A stretch of 64,000 bases of DNA from Lineus longissimus (Eukaryota > Nemertea > Pilidiophora > Heteronemertea > Lineidae): contig NC_088319.1 in NCBI RefSeq assembly GCF_910592395.1, forward strand, positions 5,768,001 through 5,832,000. The letters are read 5' to 3'. The notes under the pieces are model-generated. The model did not search any database, was not told where the DNA came from, and saw only the letters and a list, made by a program, of their open reading frames with translations. Numbering within the stretch: position 1 is the first letter of the stretch; each line of letters begins with the position of its first letter. Positions 28,301 through 43,300 of the stretch are shown in pieces. Made by a program: the position numbers and the translations under genes.

Positions 28301-31300
28301 ACTTGCGCGTCCTGAAAATAACAAATAACGTGTTTTTTTACTATATAAGAGCTGAAACAAATTGGAAAAGCATCAAACACATTCAGAAAAATAGTCAACG
28401 GATGAACCAGAAGAAGAACAAGCATACTGCAATAAAAAACGACTATTACTTTAACATTATAGAAACAAATCAAAATATGTCGCATGATAAAAATTATATT
28501 TTCTTTCAGATTTTCATTCGGGAAAACCAAGACGGACTTCCAGATCAATCTCCGGCTTGAAGCAAAAATTGCTGAATACGCACCACTCTCGATTCAAATC
28601 CTGCAAGAGTATGATTTCCCCATACCTACAACGGGCGAGCCTTATAGATTTCCTTTTCCCTCCTGGAAAGAATTCAAGAAGAATATTGGTGGACAAGCCG
28701 GCGAATATGCCTGGGAGGCTACAAAGAGGTTCCTTGGTCTCGAGGACGTTATAGATGGAAACCTGTGTTCAGTAGGCAACACGAACCCTGACATCAACAA
28801 AGAACGTTAGTCCATTTCTCTCGCCTTCAATATAATACAATGACAGCGTTTCTCAGAATTTGCGCCTAATACTTATTCTAACTAGACAAGTTTAGGGGAA
28901 AGTACCTTCTTTCTACACTTTTGAAATCATTTTGTAAAAATAACTATTTTTTAAGCATTTTTTACTACTCTGGTAGTTCCTATTACACTGACTGTTATTT
29001 AGTTATTCTAAAGGAGCATGGGTATTAATAAGGGCAACGTCACGAAGCTGTCGGCTGCTCAGTCACCTCCTATTCTACAAAGTTTCCGTCAACAAATTGC
29101 ACAAAAAGGAAAAATTCATTTGACTGAAAGAAAAGATCACGTTAATCCGATGTTGACTCCGATTTTACCCGAGTTAGCCTTCCATGTGGACCGATGCACA
29201 TGTAAAGCGCTGCCTGTAGTGATGACGTCTTTCTGTAGATATCGATTTTTCCGAGTTGCTCAGCAAGTTGGGGAGAGCCCCAATCAACCTCTCGGTGGCG
29301 GATGACGGTACTTCTTATTTTTTGAACACACAAAATACACTGCGTACATTTGTCATGCTTCGAACAAAAAGAAATATTGTCAAAAATCTATATTGGGCAC
29401 ATTTGACCGTGTACATAAACAATTGTACGATAATATTTGAAACACTCCTGCGCGCAAACCGCATTGAAATCGATTTGGCAATTTAGGATACATGATAAGT
29501 CATAGGTGATGACATGTTATGAGGTAGACTGTAAGATGTAAATGCCTCCAGTTTTATTACGATTCCCTAATCTCTCGTTCCAGGCTGCCCAACCCTGAAC
29601 ATGCCGAAGCTCCCGAGTGGAGTCCAGTGCACATTTGATGAATTGTGCTTTGGTGTCACTTGCTGTGTTGAACTAGATTTCAAGGTTGTTAAGAAAACCC
29701 TGAAAGCCTGGCTGATAGTTGATACCTTGGACATGACCCTTTCTGCTGGATTTGAGAAGAAACGCTACGACAAAACCGTTGACACCACATTCTTTGGAGA
29801 GCGAACAACTTTGAAGATATCACAGTTTTTCCACCTGATGTAAGTTCGTGAAGAATATCCTGACGGTCATGTGTTAAAAACATGTCAATCGGGAAGGGAA
29901 CTTATAACAAATACTCTATCTCTGGAACTATAACACCAGATAACTCCACCCCGAACCAGTCATTTAATATTCACCATGACTTACAATAAGGACCTGCCTA
30001 TTTCTGGTTGGTTGACATGAAATAAGAAGTAAGAAGGCTGTCGTAATCAACACTGACCAGCTTGGGCTTAGACCTCAACTTCTGCTATTGGACCAGTTAT
30101 AGCTGATAGTAGGCCTTGCTCTATAATGGGCTTTTGCCAGGGTCATGAATATTCACCATTAAGGTAGGCCTAGTGACTTTTCTTTGCCTGGTGTTACAGT
30201 TACGGAGATAGAATATTTAAACGGCTGATGGGACACTCCGTGATGAAAATGTACCGCTAAAATATCACTACTTAACACAACATTTTATTCCATTTCCCTG
30301 CAAAGGAATTGCTTCGAAAGTACAACTGTTAAATGTGATTTGATTCCTAGAGAGATGCTGCCAAGTCCCTTTTAATGCCTCTGGACGGCACGCTTTGACA
30401 GTTCAACATCAGTTTCCAATCGACGTTATTTGCAGACTGAATTGTTGCCTCTCTCTCCCTGTTGATTAAGTGTGCGCCTGGAAAAAGCCAGTGCATGAAA
30501 ACAAGGCTTTAAGGACATCTCAAAATGTTCTTTCAGTTTCAAAGTGACAAAGATAAACGAAACAAAGATGCTTTCGATCTACCTTGATCTCCAGATGAAA
30601 CTTCACGATGAGGTAGTGGAACTGCGCGCTCTGGAAGACTTCAAGATCCCGCAGGTTATAAAGAACGTGGATTGGAGTGAGTACCCTTGCCTTAGAATGG
30701 CATGCCTCCCCCCCCCCCCCCAGATACAGACCCCCCCCTGATACTATTGATAAATGGTTTAAGTGGAGAGCCACATTTATAACTAGAACTGTCAATCCTT
30801 GGCTCTATCGTAAGGGGGCATCAAACAAAAAGAGGAAAAGGCTGTAGGCTACCAAGCAATTGTATGCTAATAGACATCATGTCAATAAAATGGTGGTTCA
30901 TCTGTCTCTTTTTGTGTCAAAGTAGAATCAGACCAGTTCATAAAGCGGGACCGCTGGCAAGACTCTTTCACTGACGAACACGCTCCATGCCGTCAGAGTG
31001 GGTACCAGACTCGTTCCATATAGTGTTTAATAATGTTATTCTCTCTCTTTATTCAGGAGCGCCTTCCGCGAGTGAATTAAAACGTTTCTTGGGCGGTTCG
31101 ATTACGAGTATTGTCATGAAACGATTGGATCTGACTCTGGTAAGGTCATTTGTCATGTTGGTAACGTCGTGAAAGATCATGTCAGTTCCCATGGTGCAAA
31201 TTGTCTCAGAATCTGTTTTGGTGGGCTGTTATCGTCAGAGCCCCTTCTTGTTCCTTCAATCAAAAAAGCCTGTATGCATTTCACATTATCGCCGTATCTA

Positions 31301-34300
31301 TCACTCATGTCATTGAAAATACGTAATAAACCGAATGTGTATTGATAGTGGACGAGGTGCACTAAGTGTAGTCGTATTTTCGAATACATCCTAAGTCAGG
31401 CTTTTGAAGACAATGTCACAAACAAAACGGCGGGGTACTTTATAAGTCTTTTTGACGCACAGGTACGTTGGGAACAAACGAAGCCCGGACGTCTAAACGT
31501 CCGTACTAAACAATTCTGCTAAAAACAAGCCAAATGTACACGTCATACCCGAAACCTTTTTTGGATCGCAGTAACATTCTAAAGACGTGGTGACCAATAT
31601 TTTCAATGGTTTATTATGATCGTCTTGCTGAGATCTTTAACCTTCCACTTCAGGACTTCTTCGATAACAAACCTTGTCCGCTCCCATCTTCTCCACCTTC
31701 AAGCAATGGTGAGTACCTATTCTTCTTGTATAGAGCCATTTTGCACTAAGGATGCAGAGAGTATGTTAAGTACGGTATGCACCAAAATATCACCTGACCA
31801 GACATGCCAGAGAAAACGAAATAACATTGTGACAGTAGACGATGTCCAGGCCCCTGGAAAAAAGGTCCCAGCATGTTCTTTTTTGATTGTTTTGGGGTTT
31901 AGAAATACCATGTCCTTAACTGGGAAGAATCCTTCTCACATGCACCTACCGACTACAACATTGGTCAAGGATCCTTGTTAACTTGCACTATGATTAGTTA
32001 ATAACAATTCACATAAATATCGATGACGTCACTCGCTATCACATGTCATTTTCTCATTAGCTCATGATGATGAACACATAAAATTTTAACTTTTGGTTTT
32101 GTATGTAACTTAGGAGTAAAAAAGCCTGAAACTCAGGATTGGGTATATTGGTGGTCATTTGAATATTTAAGCAGTCAATGTCACTACTACGACATAACTA
32201 CCCAATAACCTCTAGGTAGTAATGTAGGCCATGTTACACAGAATGGTGGCCAATGTCTATCGTTGTACTCATTTGCTATACTAGTTCGTATTCATATTCA
32301 TCTACATATCATAAAGTAAATACATGTAGCATAGATAACATACGACCACCGACCACCCCCCCCCCACCCCGCAATACCATCACGTCACATGGTGCATGTA
32401 AATAGTTTAAATTCGATTCTTTCCTTTTCAGCCTGCAATATCCCACTTCCAAAATCGCTTTCGAACAATGTCCGCGTCATCATCAACCCAAACTGCCTTG
32501 GCATCCAGGCGTGCATCAAATTTAAGATTTTGTCCCTGGAATATAACTTCAAAGCCTATGCGGAGGTCGATCCCAAGACTTTTGAGTTCAGAATTGGTGT
32601 GGAAAAGTTAGTGATGAAGAAATTTATATTCGAAAACTTTGGTGAGTAATTCTAAAACAGCCTTGTTGCAATGTAGTAGTGTTAATGTATTTTTTCAAAT
32701 GTACAATATTTAGCGTTGAGGCTTTAGCTGCACCTGTCTCGCAATTTAAATGAGGACAGACCTGTATTACGTTTTTCACATTAATACATGTAATATTGCA
32801 ATGCTAAGTGGGAAAACATAACATTTCAAGAACGTTGTATTTCGGTTGACTTACTAAAAACACTTCCATTGATTATTTCCAGGAAAAGAAAACACATTTT
32901 TCGTCAGAAATGCCCTCGGAGTGACATATAAACTTGAGACGAACGACAAAGGCCAGCTGGTCACAACCGTCGGTATCCGCATATGCCTCGACCACCACTG
33001 CTCACCTCAAGTTCAGCTACTGGATAAAGCACCTCTACCAATGCCTTACGTTGATGATGGTGGGACTCTCGTTTGGCCATCGAGTAAGTGGATTGTCTTG
33101 TACTAATAGTGGAAAACCGTGTGTACTGTCGTCCCCAACCCGACCTGTAAAGCTTTGACAACACCTCCCACTCCTTAATTTATATGAAAACCATTTATTG
33201 CAAATTTTGGTATACATTCCCTGGAGTCAGATCATCGCCTGTCGCCGAATTTTTAATCTACAAACAGGACACCACTGCCGCTTCAAGGAAACACCTGCAT
33301 TTCACCTCCCTGACCCTGGCTCTTTACAAATGAGTCAAAAACGCCATTTTTGATTTTTGAAAAATTGCTCACTTAATGAAGAATGGAGAAGATGATAATT
33401 GGCTGAAGAACACAATCGTGACCACGAAACTCTCGCATGTACAACCGTAGAACAGATAGATTTGCTACCGACGACGGACTATGTCTTGACTCGCCTCTTA
33501 ATAATTCAGAATTCTGAAGATGAAAAATTGTTTTAAGGCGTGTGAAGTTCATTAGATAGAGTAGCTATATGAACGGCTACAATGCAAAATGACCTACATG
33601 TATGCAACCATAATTATGTCTTAGGTGATTTTGCTACGCAGTTTGTTTCCCGCCTGTCCCGCTGCATTTCGTAGTTGCTGATTACATTGCTTCTGTGTAC
33701 ATCTTCCCTTATCATGCTTATGGTACATCCTATATGTCTTTTGTGTTCAGCTGATCCAGCACAGATGAAGAACTGGTTATACAACAAGGCATTGGAGACG
33801 AGCAAGGACCTATTGGGGGTTGGAAAGAACTTCTTTAGGGACAAGGCGTGCACTATCCCGACGGGGGCAACATGTCCCTACTTCAGTCTTCCAAACCTGC
33901 CAAGCTTCGCAAGATGCAAGTTAAGTAGATACTGCACTGGTATTGAATGTTGCCTTGATGTTCAGATGAGGATAGCAAAGTGGTCGTTCAAGTCTTGGGC
34001 TCTCCTGGATCCATGCAAGTTCGTCTTCTCGTTCGGGTTTGAGAAGTGGATGTTCAATGACACACTCTTTGATTACAATTGGGGTAAGCTATACAGTGAA
34101 GTTGCACAGTAAATAATATGTCACGTAACTCATCAGATTTCACTCTTCATACCGCTCTGCTGTGAGGAAGGTTGAAATCCGTTATTTTACTGAATGTTTC
34201 CAGACCTTGCGATGTAGTGTGAACAAAAGTTATCTGAAATAACTTGTCAAACACAATAACGCCAGGGCCAAATAAAGTCATGTTCAATCAGATATACACC

Positions 34301-37300
34301 CTCAGACAAAAATCAAAATATGGAAAGCAATTTATTAATTGTGCAATGTTTCCGTGACATGTAAAAAAGATAATCTCAATCCACAGAAGATCACTGCTAT
34401 TGACAACTGGTCCTAACCACGTATAGGTACAAAATGATACAGAGACTGGTTTCATTGGCAGTAAAATGCCAAGTCGAAGCCGCCGAACGGCTTCTCAGCC
34501 TCTCTCGCTCTGTTTTAGGTCAGTCAGAGAAGAAGAACATTGCCGATACCATCAACATGGAATACACAATCAGCCTAGTCGAAAATAGATACTTTCAACT
34601 TAGCGTCAAGTTTTCCATCAAACTGGACAAGTTTTCCATCAGCATACCACCGATTGTGCTCTTCGATAAAGCCAAGATACCAATCCCCATCTGCAGCCAG
34701 ACGACAGGAACATCGCCTCGTGTTACCTGGCAGGATCGTAAGTGACACATATTTTTCCGATCCAATGGACATTTTCGAAGCCAGAAGGGATATAACTGTT
34801 TGACGTTTTGATGACGCTTCAATGCCTGTGGTCTAGCATTATAGTCAGATCTCGGGGAACTAAACCGTGCAGGAAATCTGCTGAATTCCGGTCACGTGAT
34901 CGCGTGGTGCGTTAAGAATATCAAACCCGAAACATTAACACGTCGTCAAACGTAACCACACAGTTGACGAAGCAACTATTCATTTCCTATTGAATATCAA
35001 CCATCTAAATGGTCGCTGTCTTGAAGGCGTTTAGGGCGTGATCGTATTCTCTACTGACTTCTTTTCTCTTTCTGTTACAGCTCGCCAGTTCTTCAAACAG
35101 GCCAGTGCAATAGTCTTAAGCAGAATTGGAGTTGACACCAGGCTCCTGGAGCAGTCAAGCTGCACACCTTTTGCCATCGACAACAACAAGCTTTGCCCAC
35201 AGTTTACCCTGCCAAAGAAACTGCCCTCTGGTCTCTCACTGCACGTGATGGACACGTGCACCGGGATCGAAGCCTGCCTTGCACTAGATCTAAAGGTTGT
35301 CAAGAGGTCATTCAAAGCATGGATTGTGATCGATCCATGCAAGTTCACCTTCTCCCTCGGATTTGAGAAATGGGTGATGAAGAAGACATTGTCCTTAAGT
35401 TTGTGGGGTGAGTTGACCTACGGCTACTTTTGTTGCTCTAGATCTGGCATGCGATAATTATATCATGTGACAAGCTCGGTCATCGCTCTGACCTGCATTC
35501 GGCCTAAATATGTCAAACGATCACTTTATACCCGTATGCAAGAGGTTTGGCGCTAACCATCGCTGCGATAATTGTCGCAAGCAATGCTGGAGCGAAAAAA
35601 AAATTGCAGTTGGTTTCACTAGCGTTTCTTATTACTAGGGGCACAATTAGAGTCACATATCGTGACTAAACTCCAGTTTCGCACGCCTAACGTCCACTGT
35701 AGTAAGCCAGTGTATGTGTACATTTTGGTAGGCCCACGACTGGAGTAAGTTTCTTTAGGCCTAAATAGGTGTAAGCCACCCAACATCTAAACCCCATTCA
35801 ATTTCCGCCTACAACTATTGCTATTCACATTCAAATACTAGAGGATTATAGAAGGCCTAAACATTATCCCGTTACGGGCCTAGAAATGTGCATTGTAGAG
35901 ATCTGGCTGGACAGGAGCGAGAAACAAGAGTATATCTTTGAGAAAAAGGTATTCTTCACGTGAGAAGTCAAATACCTCCTGCTTTACTGTCATAGGTTGC
36001 GATCAAAGCCATAAGTGGCTCAATAAAAATATTACATTTACAAAATTGTTAATATCTTTTATTATTTTGGCATTTACTCTAATCTGCTGGTGTCAAATTA
36101 ATCGAGAGAGCTTGCTCTTCAAGTACATGTATGCTTGAGGTAAATGCCAAATTATAAGAGATATTAACCATTTTGTAAGTGTAACATTTTTATTGAGCCA
36201 CTCTGTACACACATGTATGGATGATCTTATGCAGGTCACGAATTCCTGGAGAAAATCGGAAGTGCCATCACCTTGAAGTACACTGTAGACAAGACTGTAG
36301 ACAACCGTGACATCATCTTCACACTGAAGGTTGTCCTCTGCCTCGATGGCAAGTGTCTGCCTGATATCGTGGTCATCGACAAAGCCATGATGCCAATACC
36401 TTTCTGTGGCAAAGATGGATCTTTCCAATGGCTTTCGTGTAAGTAAACGTAACTTGAGTCAATAGGGAGTTTCCGCATCGCTAACGATTACGATTACGAT
36501 TACATTTGTGTTTGACGTCATCGATTTTTGGTGCTACGTCATCCCCAGCGAAATCGTCGATGGTACTTTGGTCTCGTTCTTACGAGGATTCCGGCTGATC
36601 TTCGTAAGTCGAAAAATGATTACATGGATTAGCGAAAAGCCTATTTTCCACGCTACATATCAAATTCAGGGTGAAATATTCATTGAAGAATACTTCACAA
36701 CATATCTGTCAAACATAGGAACTGCATTAATGTGATCGACGGCGATTTTGATCATGTTTTAGCGCCGAGAAAAGTGCACCCAGAGCATGAGAGCAGAGTA
36801 TAGGGCCTATACTACAGTACACCAAGTCGTTGGTGTGAATGCGGAAACAAAATTTCTGGTTCATGCCGGTGTAACATCTGTGGTTGTTTCCCATGTGTCA
36901 GTGTTTCCAAACAATAGGCAGCTAGAGAGACCACGACTTTTCAATAGGGGGGATACACAGGAAAACTTGTCAATCTATTTTTGAGCGTTCCCAAACAATG
37001 AGGGGAAACACTCAAAAACAGAAACACTCAAAAACATCACACCGGTTTTGAGAGTATTACGATTACGACTTTGAAATCGAAATCGTAATCGTAATCGTAA
37101 GCGATGCGGAAACTTGCTAATAGTTGCTCTTGGTGTTTTAGGCCTATTGACCCCATAAAAGCTGTTCCTAGGGGGTCGATGCTATTAAGATTTGCTTTGA
37201 TTACCGTTTGATATGACAGTAGAACGTAGGGATTTAGTCATTGGTGCGAGCAGGCTTTGTTTAAGGGCGAAATGGCGTGAAATGGGCAAGGCCGGGATTA

Positions 37301-40300
37301 TTTCAACTACGAGAGAAGGGGCAAAATATGTTCGTGAATTTAATATTTAGAGGAGAAGGTCTAGACACCACATTAGAGAAAAATGTCGTTTTGAATGATG
37401 TCTTTGAGAAGAGACATTGTAATTCGGCCGCAACTGCACCATATTCCTTTCACTTCCTGTGGGCCAAAAGGGCTTTCAACATTTTGGAATTTGAAAACAT
37501 GCAATATATCATATCGTGCTGGAGACTGGGGCTATAAAAAGAAACTCTGCTTGGTTATTGAGGGCTGGGCACTGCACTGGTTGCGCTGGTAGAGCCCCTG
37601 GACACATTCTTTGTAATGATCTATTGATCAATGCCATTCTGGCTCAGACTATACCATACTCGTAGGTTACTACTTTCAAATTAACCGACGGATACTAATG
37701 TGCTGATTTTGTGGTCAGTAAACGGTAAGTTGATCTGAATCGCAACCGTGTTATAAGTGCTGAACAATTTGGATCTTGTAATTATTAGGCCTGTGGTAAT
37801 GCTGATGCTATGTACGTATGAAAGTTCGTCAATGTTGCATTTGTAATTGAAGTGGAATAGAAATGAAAGGAAATTTACCTAGTTTCTGTGTATCTATCTA
37901 AGGATGGTTCAACAAAGTTCTTCTTTTTGCAGCTGATCCGATAGAAATCAATGGGATATTGCGTAAAGTAGCAAGTTCGCTACTGTTAAACAGACTGGGA
38001 GTGGAACAGGTATGCACATTATGTATTGGCAATGAACACACCATTTCATTTACCGCGCGTAATTTGAGCACTTTGAATTTGCACCGCGGTCGGCGAAAAT
38101 TCGAACAAAATTTCCAATTTTTCATTTTGCATCCGTTTATGCATGCGCATGAATAAGGATCGTCTAGTTACGGCTTGGTTACATTGGTTACTTGCCAAGG
38201 CGCAAGTGTAACCTGATGCAACATCTTGAAATTATGTCCCGACTTCTGCCGATGATTCAGTCCTCTAAGGCTCTTGATATCCAAACGATCAGATCAAACG
38301 CATTCTTTGACTCAGATCGTTGCCCTAAATAAACCAACCCCGATGAAATTTTCGAATACGTAAGATTTTTTGGGTTTGGAAACTTGATAAGAGCTTTTAA
38401 AAACAAGATGGGTAGAATGATTTCGGCAAGGACATAATATTTACCAAGAAGATTATTATTGCCAGTATAGCCACTTCGGTGGAAATATACATTATCGGTG
38501 TATAGGATGAAAGCAGACGCGATGTATTCTTTGAAACTCAAGAACAACTTTCTCGTGGCGGTATCAACTATTCATTTTATATTTTAGCATACACTATTTG
38601 GAACCGAGTTCAATCTGCCCGCAATTTCAACAGTCGTGTGCCCTTACATCAGGCTTCCTGCGCTCCCACTGAACATCAAGTGCCAACCATCACAACAATG
38701 CACTGGTATCATTTGTAGTGCCTCATTGGATTTAAAGGTAAGAAGTGTGGACATCATTACTGAAAAATAAAGCCATTACCCTTATCACAGATATGATACT
38801 TTTTTATTCATACATCAGTTGCAGACACTTCATGCATTGCGTCTTACTCGATCTAAGTGATAGGTTTGGAATTAGGGTAGGCTAGGATGTACAGTTAGCA
38901 TTAGCTTCACAGAAAGAATCAATGTTTACCGTCTGTACCGCCGTTATCATTATTGTTATTGGGTACCTCCATGGCCGTAAATATCTACTATTCTTTGTAT
39001 TATCTTTTGCAGGCCGTCAAGAGAAACTTCAAGGTTTGGGCGATCTTAGATCCATGTGAATTCAGCCTATCCATCGGCTTTGAGAGGGTACATTACAACA
39101 GATCGCTAACTGGTTACACATTTGGTGAGTTTAGCATTTTCATATATATCATCAATGCGATATCTTGCATTTGCCAGTAAACGCCTATCGACCACCTTAA
39201 ATTGATCCTTAAAATGATAAGAATCAAGGAAAAAATAAAGATACAAATCGATCAAACTCGGGTTGCTGGGTTGCTGTTAGGTCAGTGTCTTTACTATTAG
39301 ACCACCAGCATTCCTAGAATTGCTTGGGCGATCTTGCATTTATAACTCAGGTGTCGGGCTTCGTAGCCTGGCCAGCAATTCATACGAAAAAAACACCCGA
39401 TCTCAGGATGTTCATACGAAAAAAACACCCGAAAAACACATGTTGTGCTGTATATGGATTGGAGACGTAGCTGAATGGCTTCACGGGTAAATCTACATCC
39501 ACATACGAAAAATTAGGAGATTCCATCCAGTGGTTAAGCCGATAATAGACATAAAGAGGCTTTTACCAGTTCTAGTATTAATATAGATGACTGCAGTTCA
39601 ACAGAGTGTGTTTTTATCGTAAAGGAAACGTCAACGGCCAGTATACTAATTGATGAGGTTCTTCATATATATCACCAGTCGTTATTTGGTAAATGAGCCA
39701 TATTCGTTAGATAGTGGCTAGTCAAGTATGAGCAGCATGTTATTCATTTCTTCAGGCACGCAGCAGAAGATGAAGATAGGCCATATCACTATAATATACA
39801 CCATCGACGTCTCAAACAACAAGAAGGAATTCATCTTTGACCTCGACCTTCAACTTTGCCTGGACAGTGCATGCGTGACCATGGGGATACTTAAGCAGAA
39901 CACCATGCCAATTCCTTTCTGTGAAGGTTTACCTGGGAACTTTAGCATCTCGTGGCCAAGCGCCCAAAACTATGGATCCTTGATGTACAATATCCTTGGT
40001 GTTGGGCTGGACTTCTTCAAACCAAAACCTTGCGTTGTTCAGAGACATTCTAGGTGTAAGTGAATAGAGTATGGGAGCTGCGTATTAACATGCGTTGAGG
40101 AGAAATGATATGTTTGAGCAGATGATAAGAAAAGAATCGCTTAGACAACCTTCTTTTGCGCTACAGGCTATACCTGGGCATGCTGAATCGTTTAAGATTA
40201 TCGATATACATGTATTGTGCAGTCTATTTCAGATGCACCTCAATTGAATGCTTAACTTAATTTCAGCTTGTGCGAGTCCTTACTTGTACCTACCCATCTT

Positions 40301-43300
40301 TACTCAAAACCACTGCGAACTTCGGCCTGACTGCCTTGGAATCCAGTGTTGTTTCGAACTCGACCTCCACATCAGCAAGCTTCAGATTACGTTCTTCTTC
40401 TACATTAACCAATGCAAGAAGGAACTCCACTTCGGGCTTGAAAATAAGGAGTACACAGTAACTCTGGATGAACATATTTATGGTAAGATTTTATGTAGTT
40501 TTGTTTGCAACAGCAGACATATGAATATGATCAACCTTTGCAGGAACATGCCAGTGTAAAATACCGTGACCAAGGACACATTTGAAAGCTGAACGAACGA
40601 AACTACCCAACCACATTTCACATCGAAAAATATCGCTAATACATAATCGCTAATGCATACCAATGAATCATCTTAAACCAGCTAGCTTAATCGCCACAAC
40701 TTGGAGCTTTATTCTAACGAACAAACAAAGAAAAAGCCCAACAAAGAAACCGCCGGTTGAGAAGGACAGTGAAGGCAATCCCTCGAAAATTTAATCGTGA
40801 AATATGTTCTGCATCACGGAATTCGTCTAAGCCACTGAGGCATGGCGAGAAACAGCCAGTTTAGCTCACACTGGTCTCGAGGCCGACCTGTTTTGTTTGT
40901 ACAAAAACCTCCAAGCTACAATAATCGCTTCAAATATAGAACAGTGGAACGATCGGATAGACAATGGCTCAGTGCAGTGGAACGATCGGTTAGACTATGG
41001 AAGGTTATAAGTGACAGAGATCCCTGTTCGAATCAATAATGGATTACCAGTTGGGTGACTCACGATAATTCTCGTCAGGGAGTATTCTGGTTCCTTAGCG
41101 ACTTTTACACCAGGCAGAGATACCCATTTTTAGTTCCTTGTACTATACTATAGGGGCGTAACTGTGATAGCTATGAATTCATACGCGCGGATGTATTACA
41201 CTGTATTCATACGCGCGCTTGATAATACAGCAGGTATTCAATGCATCCTGGTTAAATTCCCAGTGGCGGCACATAGACATTGTATAATTTGCCGCATAGC
41301 GTTTCCAGAGTTTCTGCATCATCTCGTCTCGTGAGATAATTAACTTGGATGAAAATATTTCATTTGACATAAAGTGCCAAAATGACTTAGTCATAATTTC
41401 ATCACATTGACGTATATTGAATCAGAAAGAACTTAAGTATTTCAGAAAAATCATCATTTGTGTTGAGATGACGAGGTCATGGTTTGTACCTTGAATCGCG
41501 TGAGCTGGTTTTGAAGTGAGTTCTCGGTGTTCGTTTAAGAACATTAGCGATCGATATTTCCAAAATTGATCTTCATGTTGGTAGTTCGGTTTGTTCAGCT
41601 TTTTGGCTCACCGTTGTGGGAGTCTATACGATAGCCCTGTGTCCGTCGTCGTCCGTATCATGTGTGGCACATTTCTTAACCGCTTGTGCTATGAACTTGA
41701 AACTTTGTACACATTATGACCTAGGTCACATGACTTCTGACAGTCAATTTCGGTCCGGTCTGATTCTTCACCTGGCCACCAGGGGGCTAAAACCAAAAAC
41801 TTAAAAAATGCGATAACTCGTTTGTTACTGATTTGTTTTTGCTAAAAATTTTATGGTGGGTACCCCTAGCAAGGATACATCACATATTATACGAGTTTTT
41901 TATACGGGATTTGACCTACTTGCCAAGGTCACAGAGGTCAAACTCTAAAGTTTCACCGAGATGGGGCACGTTTTGTCTTTATTCGTCCTATAGTCTTCAA
42001 ATTTGGTATGTAGACACTTGTTACGTAGCTTTACATGTTGACAAAAAATCAGGTCGATGTGGCGTACTTTTCAAGGTCACAGAGGTCAAATGGTGTGAAT
42101 TGGCCGTTTGTGTGTTAATATGGCACGTTTCTTAACCACTAAAGCTATGAACTTTAAACTTGGTACACATGACCCCCTATGTCAGATGACCTATGACACT
42201 GATTTTCGGTCCGGTCTGATTCTTAACTTGGCCACCAGGGGGCCAAAACCAAACATTTGAATAGTGCCATATCTCGCTTATTACTGATTAGTTTTTGGTA
42301 ACAATTTTATGGTAGATACTCTTTGCAAGGATACATCACATATGGTACAGGTTTTTGATTTGACGTACTTGTCAAGGTCACAGAGGTCAAAAGGCGAAAA
42401 GTGGCCATTTGAGCGTAACTGTGGAACGTTTGTTAACCCCTAAGGCTATTAACTTGAGACTTTGTACAGAGGACCCCCTAGGTCAGCTGACCCTGAATTT
42501 CAGTCCGGTCTTTTTCTCGACTTGGCCACCAGGGGGCCAAAAGTGAAAACCTAGAAAGTGTGATATCTCGCTTATCAGTGATTCGTTTTCAATAACATTT
42601 TTATGGTAGGTTCTCCTAGCAAGGATACATCAATTATCATATGAGTTTTTGATCTGACCTGCTTTTCAAGGTCACCGAGGTCAAATGGCGTACATTGGTC
42701 GTTTGATTGTAACTATGGCACGTTTCTTAACCACTAAAGCTATGAACTTGAAATTTGGTACACATGACTCCCTACGTCATGTAACCTCGGACAACGAATT
42801 TCGATCTGATCTGGTACTCAACTTGGCCACCAGGAGGCCAACACTAAAATAGGTAAAAAGTGCAATATCTCGTTTATTAGTGACTTGTTTTTGATAATAT
42901 TCTTATGGTACCTACTCCAAGCAACGATACATCAAATTTCATACCGACTTTGGTTTGACCTATATACTATACATGTACAATGTTTCTTAGCCTGGATGAA
43001 TTCCAAAGCACCAAATATCTATACGGTGAGCACAATGGCCCCTGGCCGTTTCATTAAGAAAATCATTAGGAATACGAGAATGTATTCATTCTGATTTCGT
43101 TGAAAATAGTTACAACTAGTGATAAAGTAATATTCAATAATTGTATGTCGAGTTGCTTGAGGAACTAATGACAAGGTAGCTAATTGTCGTAACGTAGGTT
43201 TATCTATGCATGCTTCTCCTCGCCATAGCTACATGCAAAACTTTGGAAAGTTAAAGTGAAACATATTTTGATAATACATGTTTATCTCCTGTAAGGACGT

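Noticed and set aside
31616-31981. 121-codon plus-strand ORF
   Set aside because: It overlaps exon 24 in a different frame, has no domain similarity and no splice support.
36093-36478. Minus-strand ORFs opposite exon 30
   Set aside because: Shadows of the real plus-strand B block and of the adjacent MITE.
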